Part shown: in pieces, positions 1 through 9,592 of the stretch | Layout of the letters: every line of letters begins with the position of its first letter | Position numbering within the stretch: the stretch's first letter is position 1 | Source: Lineus longissimus | Taxonomy: Eukaryota > Nemertea > Pilidiophora > Heteronemertea > Lineidae | Direction: 5' to 3' | NCBI RefSeq assembly: GCF_910592395.1 | Contig: NC_088318.1 | Location: 10,044,349-10,108,348 of the forward strand | DNA length: 64,000 nt | Notes under the pieces: model-generated | Told to the model about the DNA's origin: nothing | What the model saw: the letters and a program-made list of their open reading frames with translations, nothing else | Databases searched by the model: none | Translations under genes and position numbers: made by a program

Positions 1-438
1 TCCTTTCATTTCTTTGGTGAACAAATTTTGCAGGCTATAACTTGGTAAGACTGATTTGGAAAGTTGCTGTCCTGTTGCACCAGTCATGATATTGCTAATA
101 GTTTCAGACACATTCCTTTGTGACACACCAGCAGACTGAAGATGGTAACTCGATTCTCGAACCCAAGGGGCGTATGTTTTACCATCAATCTTAGTTCTTA
201 ATTCCTTGGCCTCTGATTCAGCCCTAAGCTTTTCATTCAGCACTTCAACATCGTTTTCCAAGACAGATACTTTGTTCTTCAGTGTTTGTGATTTTCTGTG
301 TCTCTCATGCATCTCCTTATTGAAATTATCACTGACTTTCCTGACCTGAGTCTCCGTCTTGCACCTAAGATTCTCTTTAGCATTTTTATGTCTCCCCTTG
401 TTCATCTGTTGGGCTGCTTTAATTAGTTTCGATTGCTT
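1..438 (-). CDS. Coiled-coil protein fragment (partial, runs off window edge)
   Basis: One minus-strand frame stays open from about 438 to the window edge, with no in-frame stop over about 145 codons. It is rich in K, E, Q, N and heptad-like leucines in its first two thirds (a coiled coil). A less charged segment follows that contains 'YAPWVRESSYHLQSAGVS' and 'SVLPSYSLQNLF'. The frame begins exactly where the hairpin repeat at about 436 starts, so the exon was probably interrupted by that repeat. The coiled-coil exon at 2668-3310 has the same strand and composition and may be the upstream part of the same gene. I do not recognise a named family. The layout resembles a lineage-expanded, transposase-like family of invertebrate coiled-coil proteins, but that is recollection only. 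Confidence 0.5.
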
Positions 439-549
439 TTTACCCCTCAGCCCATAAAGGCTAGAGGGGTATTGTCGAGGCGTTCGCCGTCTGTCTGTCC
501 GTCGGGCCGTCTGTCCGTCTGTCGGGCCGTCCGTCTGTCCGTTGATCTC

Positions 550-1340
550 GTTTCCGGAGCATATATCCGTAACCATAAATGCTGGCCATTTCATCTCTGG
601 GTGGTTTGAAGGTCTTATGGTACCATTGTGCCTTTTGGCAGTTTTGACGGTTTTCGACCTACACTTGGCCCCAGGGGGCGCTTCATGCAAAAAACTACTT
701 TTGGCTATATCTCATGAATTATGCTAGCTAAAATCATGATATTTTTACTGAGGACAGCACTCATGAGACTACATCACATAATACCCGGGTTTTTGATTGG
801 ACCTACTTTTCAAGGTCACAGGGGTCAAGTAGCGTAAATTGACCATCAGTGGTTTCCGGAACATATATCCGTAACCATAAATGCTGGGCATTTCATCTCT
901 GGGTGGTTTGAAGGTCTTATGGTACCATTGTGCCTTTTGGCAGTTTTGACGGTTTTCGACCTACACTTGGCCCCAGGGGGCGCTTTATGCAAAAAAACTA
1001 CTTTTGGCTATATCTCATGAATTATGCTAGCTTGAATCATGATATTTTTACTCAGGACAGTACTCATGAGACAACATCACATAATTCCTGGGTTTTTGAT
1101 TTGACCTACTTTTCAAGGTCACAGCGGTCAAATAGCATAAATTGACCATTAGTAGTTTCCGGAGCATATATCCGTAACCATAAATGCTAGGCATTTCATC
1201 TCTGGGTGGTTTGAAGGTCTTATGGTACCATTGTGCGTTTTGGCAGTTTCGACGGTTTTCAACCTACACTTGGCCCCAGGGGGCGCTTCATGCGAAAAAC
1301 TACTTTCGGCTATATCTCAGGAATTATGCTAGCTAAAATC
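550..1340. repeat. 302-bp tandem repeat, about 2.6 units
   Basis: Units start with GTTTCCGGAGCATATATCC at 550, 852 (one base different) and 1155, giving periods of 302 and 303 bp. Each holds a CCAGGGGGCGC motif and, in the first two units, a TGACCTACTTTTCAAGGTCA block. The third unit is cut short near 1340, where the 145-bp repeats begin. Confidence 0.85.
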
Positions 1341-1350
1341 ATGATTTTTT

Positions 1351-1790
1351 TTGGTATGTGCGTTGGGGATGACTAGAGGAAGGTTCCTTTTGAAAACCAG
1401 CTCGTTCTGATTGTCAATATGCTCACAGGGCGGCATGCTTGAAATCGGTTTCCGTCAATTTCGAGGAGAACCGTCTGATTAAATTCATTTTTGGTATGTA
1501 CGTTGAGGGTGACTAGAGCGAGGCTCCTTTCGAAAACGGGCGCGTTCCGATTATCAATATGGCCACTAGGGCAGCTTGCTTGAAATCGGTTTCCGTCAAT
1601 TTCGAGGCGAACCATTTGTCCGATCAAATTCATTTTTGGTATGTACGTTGGGGGTGACTAGAGCGAGGTTCCTTTCGAAAACAGGCTCGTTCTGATTCTC
1701 AATACGGTCACCAGGGCAACGTGCTTGAAATCGGTTTCCGTCAATTTCGAGGAGAACGGCTTGGAGGATGGAATCAATTTTTAGTGAGTG
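1351..1790. repeat. 140-145-bp tandem repeat, left copy
   Basis: Units begin with TTGGTATGTACGTTGGGGGT-like sequence at 1351, 1491 and 1636, and a divergent one starts near 1775. Each carries a GAAATCGGTTTCCGTCAATT block. The same unit forms the array at the right edge of the window. Confidence 0.8.
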
Positions 1791-1869
1791 TAGGCCTAAT
1801 GCAGTTTTGTAAGGGGAAGGTTCCTTTCGAAAATCAGCGCGATTCGAAATTCAATATGGCCGCCACACT

Positions 1870-2384
1870 CACATCCTCAAAATAGGTTTCCACAATTTTA
1901 ATTTCCATATGCAAACTAGCCACTCCACTAAGCCAACTTCACCATTATTGTATTCAAGGCTGGCCTTCAAACAAGTTGGCTTTTTGGCTACAATTTCAAA
2001 GATGTGCATGACAGAACCTTTGTTTATCCCAGAAAACGTTTGCTTCCAGATTATGACAGACATCAATCACATCAAGAGTCAGAATGACCAAATCATTCAA
2101 CAAAATTCAAAAATTTTGGAGCAGAATCAACAAATCATAAATCTGCTTCATTCAAAAATTCACCACAGGAAGTATGTATTTCTCGACAATATACTATAAA
2201 GAAGAAGGGTGGCCTGAACACTTAGAAATCAGAAATTGAACAAATAACAAGAATCCTTGCATTTGTTTTCCAATGAAAAATAAAACCATGACCACGAGAC
2301 CATGAGCAGAACACTCTCAGAAGAAGAAGAACATAGCCTCAACATATACATAAAAAATGGATGGAATTATGTAAAATATTACTT
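1870..2384. other. AT-rich stretch without a recognised gene
   Basis: It contains a 96-codon open frame on the plus strand (1909-2199) with a Q/N/I-rich heptad-like tail around 2060-2150. There is no recognisable domain, no evident splice context and no homologue I can name. I treat it as non-coding or a fragment. Confidence 0.3.
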
Positions 2385-2385
2385 G

Positions 2386-2490
2386 TTGGCTCACCTTAGG
2401 GGAGTCTATACAACACCGCATTGTCCGTCATCCGTCGTTGTCGTCCGTACATGGGTCTTTGTCAACTTCTGGAAGACTTCCTGTGGTAGA
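2386..2490 (+). repeat. Fragment of GCTCACC hairpin repeat (left end only)
   Basis: The sequence TTGGCTCACCTTAGGGGAGT followed by a TCCGTC/CGTCGT simple stretch matches the left ends of the full copies at 43558 and 45630. No matching right end (GGTGAGCACAATGGCC) follows nearby, so this is a truncated copy. Confidence 0.7.
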
Positions 2491-2667
2491 CACTGACACA
2501 AAAGAGCTGATGAACTATTAATTCAGACCAACTCCTGTAACAACTCTTAAGCAGAGAGATCACTGGTGTTAGCTAGTTCTAGAATACAAAAGGACTGTTC
2601 TTTTCTGTTGGATATTGTATAAACAAAAGTGTTGGGTGCACCCCATAACTTGCCCTTTAGTTTTTCA

Positions 2668-3310
2668 TTAAGGAAGACTGCCTAGGGTAGGACCTGGCTT
2701 TATACGCTTTGCGATGCTATTTTTTATTTTCTCGAGTTTCTTTTTCAGTTTCAAAACTTCTTTTGGTTCCGACTCTTTTTTAAGTTTAAGATATCTGCTT
2801 TTCCACATGGCTATGGATGCTTCCTTCCTCTTCAACTTCTGTTTCACCCTATTGGGTTGCAAAGCTCTAATTTGAACAGACATAGTTAAGTTCTTTGATC
2901 TCAGCTGTGAGTTAAGTTGTTCTAGTTCTGCTTTTTCAGTTTCAAGAAGAATGTTTTTTTCATTGAGAATTTTTATTTCCTTTGCCAATTTCCCATGAAC
3001 CTCTTCTTGCACACTTTCACTAAAAGACATGTGAGGTCGTTTTCTGAATGGTGCCAAGGAAACATCACTAACATTTACAACTGCAGTGTCAGTAACTTCC
3101 AAAGTGTCTCTGGATAAGACAAGTTCAAAAGGTTCATTTAAGTAATCATGATCACTTTGAGAGTTCTGAATTAGTTCGTCTCGTTTTTTCTTGACATCAT
3201 AAATAGTCCCACAGAACAAAGCATCGGATATTTTTTCAGGATCTGTGCCAAAAGCAGAACAAATTTTCCCTTTAAGCAACTTCCAAGTCCATGGATATTT
3301 CCGAGGGTTT
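2668..3310 (-). CDS. Coiled-coil protein exon, function unknown
   Basis: A minus-strand frame reads from about 3310 to a stop at 2668, over 200 codons. The first half is acidic and mixed ('ICSAFGTDPEKISDALFCG'). The second half (about residues 95-200) is a strongly charged coiled coil with repeated L/E/K heptads, and the end is very basic. No ATG is clear at its beginning, so it is probably an internal or second exon that starts after a splice acceptor. Orientation and composition suggest it belongs with the fragment at 1-438, with the 436-2490 repeats inserted between them. I do not recognise the family. Confidence 0.45.
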
Positions 3311-3787
3311 CAAACCCATGTGCCAATGTTTACAAACATTGGTAACCAGCCTCGTCACCATAGGATAGCGATTTGTATTAATGCCCAGCTTTCTTGTACA
3401 AAAGCCTGGTGTATGTGGGATCCAAGGACGAGGTTGAATGAAAAAATTATGACAATGAGATGAAGAGTCAATGCCCAGAGAAAATCGCCTTCAAAACATC
3501 ATGAAAGATATTCATACGCCTAAAATACTACTGACTGATGTATCTATATTTCATTACTTTGTCATTAATTAAAGTGGAAATTGTGCAATAGAGCCGATGA
3601 TCGACGATTTCGCACACAACCGATGCTTCGACTGCTGGCCAAGATGGCCACCCTCCGCTTCGTCGTACTCATCCCGGCCCCACGTCATGTTCCGGGGCGA
3701 TTTTTTCTACCTTCGGGTGGATGGATTTCAATGATATATATATATCAAAATGTTCATTAGAAGTTTCTCTTTAACTTAGGATGGGCC
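3310..3787. other. No gene seen
   Basis: There is an inverted palindrome-like piece near 3330-3350 (CCAATGTTTACAAACATTGG). A GC-richer segment at 3600-3700 carries several CpGs. Nothing coding is supported. Confidence 0.3.
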
Positions 3788-4924
3788 ATTTTTAGCTCAC
3801 CTCTTAGCAGAGGTGAGCTTATCCCATACCGTGGCGTCCGTCGTCCGTCGTCGTCGTCGTCGTCGTCGTCGTCCGTCGTCGTCCGTCGTCCGTTAGCAGG
3901 GCACGTTTCGTAACTGTTAGAGCTATTGAGTTGAAACTTGGTACACATGTACCCTTATGTAATGACACCTTGAAGACCAAGTTTCGGTCCGATTCGTTTC
4001 ATGGTTTGGCCACCAGGGGGCCAAACGTTAAAAGTGAAAATATGCAATATCTCCCTTAATAGTAGTCGGGAAATTTTGAAAAAAATATGGTAGGTACTTC
4101 TAGCAAAGGTGCATCATATATCCTCCGGGTTTTTGATTTGACCTCCTTTTCAAGGTCACAGAGGTCAAATGGTGTAAATTGGCCGTTAGGATGTAACGAT
4201 GGCACGTTTCTAAACTGCAATGACTATTGATACCAAATTTGGTACACATTTACCCCTTAGTCAGGTGAACTCAGGGACCGAAGTTTGGTCCAATATGATT
4301 CACCACTTGACCACCAGGGGGCAAAATCCAAAAACCTTAAAAATGTGATTATTCCTTAACTTCTTGCTCGATTGCCACCAATTTGATATCATGGGTACAT
4401 CTAACCACCATACAGTATATGTCACACAGGTTTTTAATTTGACCTTCTTGTCAAGGTCACAGAGGTCAAATGGCGTAAATTGGCCGTCAGGCCGTAACTA
4501 TGGCACGTTTCTTAACTGCAATGACTATTGATCACAAATTAAGTACACATGTACCCCTTGGTCAGGTGATCTCAGGTACCGAAGTTTGGTGCGATCTGAT
4601 TTGCCGTTTGGCCTCCAGGGAGGGGGCCAAATCCTAAATTCTTCAAAATGCCATTATTCCTAGTAATTACTTGCCCGATTGGCACCAATTTTATATCATA
4701 GGTACATCTAATTCTAACAACCATTCAATGTGTCACCCGGGTCTTCTTTGATTTGACCTACTTTTCAAGGTCACAGAGGTCGAATGTACTGTAAATTGGC
4801 CATTTTGGGGAAATTGTAATTGCTTGGACCTACATCAAACCTAACACTACATGACACAATACCATGCTCTTTATCCATCTTTCCTCCACATGAGGTGAGC
4901 ACAATGGCCCTGGCCATTTCATTT
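3788..4924 (+). repeat. Hairpin-type dispersed repeat, GCTCACC subfamily, full length
   Basis: The left end is a strong hairpin, AGCTCACCTCTTAGCAGAGG followed by TGAGCT. It is followed by a (CGT)n/(CCGTC)n microsatellite at 3835-3895. The body has three degenerate units of about 300 bp, each with 'CCACCAGGGGGC' and a TGACCT-AAGGTCA-AGGTCA block (4139, 4440, 4754). The right end is GGTGAGCACAATGGCCCTGG. There is no coding sequence. The architecture matches the copies at 43558-45020 and 45630-47307. Confidence 0.85.
3838..3895. repeat. CGT/CCGTC microsatellite
   Basis: A perfect (CGT)n run with flanking CCGTCGT units lies just inside the left end of the hairpin repeat. It drives a spurious minus-strand poly-Asp reading frame. 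Confidence 0.9.
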
Positions 4925-6042
4925 ACTTACCTACCTTTATAGGGGTGTATTTTATCCTTGAAAACGAAGAAATTTTTCCCGTCTGAACTCATTCACGAAA
5001 AATGTACACAATGAGATGCGATGTATACAGTCTATGAAAGACGGCTTCTGCTTGGCTAAATTTTAACCCCGCGAGGATTCTAAACCAATCCTATTTCTTT
5101 TAACGAGCATTTCGGAACCGACCCGCAGATCGTTCGAGCAATATGGCGTGCGCGCAGCACGTCTTCTAGACAGACGAATTGTGCAACTAGAGACGCCTAT
5201 CGGTCAATCGATGCGAAATGGAGAAAGCCCCTCTAAAAATAGCGCTCCGCCGATCACGTGCACACTTCGTGCCAAGCAATTTGCATTGGAAATGAGGTTG
5301 CGTATAAAACTGAAACTGGGTCGGAACGGGCCGCGGTCAACATACATAAATCAGCAAAGTATACGGAATTGACTCATAAAAGTATCTTTTAATCATTTAT
5401 TCGAATGATTCAAAACGTTTTTGATACTTGATGATGGGTCAATCGGAAAATTATCGGCATTTTGGTAATCTGTAACAGAAGCGGGGGGGAGCCGCGTCTT
5501 GAAGAATAGCCGTGGTGTACAAATACAATGTAAATGTATGCGTCGGTATTGGCGCTTACTCCCTCCACACTGCTTCTTGCACGCTCACGGTAAACATTGC
5601 ACCCGAACAACTGGTCAATGTTCGACGTTGCTATTGGTTACAGTACATTTGCATGGGGAGCTGGTGTTCGGGTTAACCACCTCTTGTCCATAATCACATT
5701 GAATTTAATTAAAGTGTCTTTGGGAAATTATCAAATTTGGGACAATTTTGACTGAAATCATTTAGGTATGCATGTTTGGACTAATTACATGAGGAAATAT
5801 ATTGATTAATGATCAAAATTATTGATATTTTGAAGAGTTTGTCCTTCATTTGAGAATGATTATGTAGTTTTTGCATGTTTCTTTTCTGATTTCTGTTAAT
5901 CTTTTTTCCAGGGTCTGGCTGTGGTGTCCACTCCTTCCACCAGTGCAGTATACTGTCTAGTCCACTAAAGTCCTCATTTTTCCTTCAGCTGTATTTAGCA
6001 AAAAAGGCTTTTTTCTCTCAAAATAATGTTTATTTAATATCA
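4925..6042. other. Intergenic, no gene supported
   Basis: Short open frames at 5148-5372 (+) and 5410-5693 (both strands) have no recognisable domain and no splice context I trust. Base composition is mixed. I see no repeat array or RNA gene. Confidence 0.3.
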
Positions 6043-6099
6043 TTACCTTTTAATGAATGTACAGGATATGAGAAATATGAGAAATTGACGAAGACCCAC

Positions 6100-6298
6100 C
6101 AGCTTCATTCTGATTTTCCTGCATCCTCTTTTTTGCAAGTCGAGCCTCATTGGCAGCAGCCATTCTCTTCCTTGCACCACGTCCACCACCACCAACATAG
6201 TGCCACTTCTTCTGACTAGGGTTGTTGGCACCCTTGCCGTTGCTTCCACGGAACTGGGGACCACCACCATGGCGAGGCATAGTGAAATAAGGAGACAA
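6100..6298 (-). CDS. Possible small coding exon, Gly/Arg/Lys-rich (unnamed)
   Basis: From an ATG at 6280 on the minus strand the frame reads about 60 residues rich in G, R, K, N and Q ('PRHGGGPQFRGSNGKG', then 'GARKRMAAANEARLAKKRMQ'). It reaches a plausible donor, CTG|GTGGGT, near 6100. Upstream, near 6919, there is a donor-like CAACAG|GTAAAT after a segment with an ATTGGCT (CCAAT) box at about 7050. That could be a non-coding first exon. A low-complexity basic segment of this kind could be a nucleic-acid-binding N-terminus. No downstream exon was found and there is no family match. Confidence 0.25.
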
Positions 6299-7306
6299 AA
6301 TTTAAATTAGGCCTCGGCATCATAACATAAATAAATTAAAACAGTTCAGTTCTCTAATTTAATATTAAATCATAGTGGTACTACTTAATAATACTAGAGC
6401 TAAAACCAATTAGAACTCCCAGGAATTAACTGTTTATACCAATTCTATATTTCAGTTAAGTAATTTGACCAAGGCCACACCACATCACACAGTCACAGTG
6501 TGCATTCACCGCGCAGCACACACATGCGGTATAATGACACACGTGCTCCTTTTCAGGTTAGCAGGACAAAAGAGACAAACAACAACACTTACCTTAGTCA
6601 ATTATCACATACATATTACCATTTCCACTATTTTAACAATGATTACTGGTTTTCAATTCAAGTGGCTTGTCCAACACCACATGCACGCACAGCACGCACA
6701 CAATGCATTCAATTATCGACGTGCCAACCAAATTCTAAACGCCGAGTCCGTGTTTTATGATAACCCAGCGATTCAGAAAATTTTCCAAAAACCGTGACCA
6801 AAAATCACCAAAGGCAGCTAACTACTGGCATGACAATGTGTACGAATGATATTGTTTGTTTCTATAACATATTCTATAAGTCATTGCGAACAACTTTTGT
6901 AATATATAAAGTATTTACCTGTTGATTTCGGGTAAAATCTGTCGAAAATGGGCGTTTTTAGCGTAGCTGGAAATGCGAGACGAAATGCTCCAAAACTAAA
7001 TACCATCAGTCAAAATCACTTCGCGTTGACGTAGGGGGGAATTCCATGAACCAACTAGCCAATCAGGGAGCCATATTTTGCACGTGATCATGAATACATT
7101 AAGATTTATAAGGACTGTCGGCCTCTAGTGCATGCTGTATAGACGCGTTGGATAATTTATACGGACGAATGAAAGAACGCGAAATTATCACGTGACCTCT
7201 TCAGTACGCTTCTTGCGAAATGCGTTACGGCTGACAGACGTGGCAGGTAGGTGTAAATATTGATTACTCCATTGAAGTGGCGCCGCGGGCGGATTCTGAC
7301 GTACCT

Positions 7307-7396
7307 ATCATGGATTTCTCCTGTTACTTCTTCGATTAAACGTTCTCCCCGAGCCGTGATCGCTTCTGCAAGTAGATCTAGCCCGTGAGTTACCAT
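7307..7396 (-). CDS. Possible first coding exon (unnamed)
   Basis: A minus-strand ATG at 7396 opens about 30 codons ('VTHGLDLLAEAITARGERL', then 'IEEVTGEIHDR') and ends at a good donor, GATAG|GTACGT. The codons look protein-like and the segment could form an amphipathic helix. No second exon could be matched. This is a weak candidate only. Confidence 0.2.
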
Positions 7397-7399
7397 GAT

Positions 7400-9370
7400 G
7401 TCTGTCTTCTTTCCTCGTTGAAAAACTGATGTGGGCGACAGGGATGGACTGACATACGAACAGCAACGTCTTTATACCGTTTCTTTGACTTTTATTGTGA
7501 CGATCTTGTGTACAGACTTGAGTCGCAGAAGTTGTGATGGTTTTCTGTAAATACAAACAATACAGACACTAAATAAACTGAATTTAACTTGAAATTATGT
7601 GGTTGTTCCTTCTGAAATGTCTTCATCCAAAGCTACAGAATCATGAAGCAATGCAGCGCTACCACCTGGTGTTTATCAAACGAACTAAACCAGAAAACAT
7701 GGGACATGAGGGGTTTACAACTTCACCCTCAAATAGGCCTACAAACGTCACATAAATGCCTGAGCAAGAGATATGTTCCTAATAGAACCCTTAAGACATA
7801 TTTCATACAGTTTACAGCATCCAAAAGAACATGATAAAGCGGCAAAACCCTGCCGAAGTTGAGGGTGTCCGAAATGACATGGCATCACCCGGAAAACATA
7901 CATGCACGAAGATGTGCTACTTCAAGGACCAATTTCACTCATAATGCTACAATCAAGAAGAAAATTCCAATTACTCAACGCTGCGAGAATCATCCCTTCC
8001 CACAAGATTGTGATTACAAGATGACAGTTGGATTAGATCATCGTACATTTGCATAAAATTGGCACCCGAAAATCCGCAAGAATCTTCTGGGCGGAAGTTG
8101 AGAAAATGTGACACGAGGTAGCGAAAAACTGCAGAACATTCTGCGAACCATTGTACAGCATGTCCCAAAAAACCAGACAGTATACAAAGTGTCCCAAAAA
8201 ACCCTTTTAAGGGAATTTACAGCGAATACGCGACAGGAGACAGGGGTGGAGATGAGGCTTGATTACGTTTGTATCAATACGACTTCCGTGCGACTACTGT
8301 TGCAGTGGAATACTAGGGATTGAGTGAGTTCCGTGCTTCTTGTTGTGTTGTGGTCTCCACCTCCAGATAGGAGGACTCTATTCATGAAGTTTGTCACCAT
8401 GTACTGACCTTGATCTTTATCTTGGAGGGAGGCGATTGGAACATGGTGGGCGTTAGGAGTAGGACGGCTTGATAAATGACCTGGAATCAAAGAAGGGATG
8501 TTAAGCTGTATGCACCAAGAGGGTGTGATGGTTGTGTATACAGGAAGTTAAATGCAGTGGTGGCCTAGACATATTGCCCCTTTTGTTAAATACTGAACCA
8601 AAATTACTACATGCATTGGTGAAACTCATTTGTGTACAAAATAAACTTTCGAGAATTTTGACTAAAACCAGTTCTGGAGGCAGATTAAACATTGAGGAAT
8701 GCAATGGTGGGTTTAAATTTCCGAGTAACACTTTTTTTCATGAGTGTAATACTTCTTGAAAACGGAACTATGTAACCATGTACATGATGTACAGGCGTCC
8801 ACAATGCTAAACCAATTCTCGGAAAACCAAGATGGTGCAGACTGGTGATGTACTCGATATCAGCCAGCGATTAGCGCCAGAATGGTTTAAGTTACCGGTG
8901 TGTGCGTAAATCTTGTCTCCCGTTGGGTACATTGTGTCCTAAGATGAGCTATTTGTGAATAAATGGCTGTCTCGAGGTGAAAAAGCAGCATTTTTCCTTC
9001 AGATATGGGCGCCGCCATCTTGCATGCTGGCGTCAGTGACGTCTATTTTGATTGGTGGATGATGCGCGCATGGAAGGGACCATTTGAACAGGACCTCTGA
9101 TTGGTTGATAGTGGAGGTCGGAGGTGGCTCGGCAATTTTCGTGCGCAAGCACGTGTTGTTGAAAATATTGTGCATGCTGTGACGGCGTGTTTTTGTTGAC
9201 ATTATTCTATATTGGGATGGGAAGTACGTGGTTTAAGACGGGTTTTAAAAATGGGGCATTTATATTTGCGAATTGTTGAAAGTGAATTGAATGCCACTCT
9301 CAACGACATAATGACCCAAAAACTTGACTTTTGAATCGCTCGATTCGATGCAATGCCATGCCAATCCATC
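7400..9370. other. Intergenic, no gene supported
   Basis: Several overlapping short frames on both strands (7643-8323, 8263-8759, 8999-9202) shadow each other. None shows a domain, codon bias or splice structure. A short duplicated phrase, GTCCCAAAAAAC, occurs at about 8161 and 8190. Confidence 0.3.
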
Positions 9371-9388
9371 CCATTAACCACTTAACTG

Positions 9389-9452
9389 TGCATGACGAGA
9401 TATCTCGTCATGCACGTGTGCACCGCTACTGGGTACGACGAGATATCTCGTC
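9389..9452. promoter_or_regulatory. Paired palindromes in the left end of piggyBac
   Basis: GACGAGATATCTCGTC occurs at 9394-9409 and 9437-9452. The first copy extends to a 26-bp perfect palindrome at 9389-9414. The 43-bp spacing and subterminal position suggest a transposase-binding site, possibly overlapping the transposase promoter. No equivalent was seen at the right end. Confidence 0.6.
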
Positions 9453-9592
9453 ACACTGTTATACCTTATTTTCTAGTAGTCATATCAGTTCTATGCAATA
9501 CCATGATCATCAATGGGGATTCCCCGAAGTTCGTCGATGTTTAGTCTCAAGTTTTATTGAGGTGTGGCAGCACTGTCGGCGATTTCTCGGAA

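Larger units (their letters stand above)
436..1870. repeat. Hairpin-type dispersed repeat, CCCTCAG subfamily
   Basis: It opens with a T-run and an imperfect hairpin (ACCCCTCAGCC, short loop, GGCTAGAGGGGT), then a CCGTCTGTC-rich simple stretch. Next come three tandem units of about 302 bp starting at 550, 852 and 1155, the third truncated. From about 1351 there are three or four units of about 140-145 bp (starts near 1351, 1491, 1636). The same opening hairpin and the same 145-bp unit recur at 63420-64000. No protein-coding potential is convincing; short open frames here are repeat artefacts. The right boundary is not defined. Confidence 0.75.

Noticed and set aside
3757-3948. Minus-strand frame with a poly-Asp run
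   Set aside because: It is the translation of the (CGT)n microsatellite in a non-coding repeat.
6465-6797. 110-codon plus-strand frame, His/Thr-rich
   Set aside because: Composition follows a CA-rich stretch; two overlapping frames are open equally and none has a domain.
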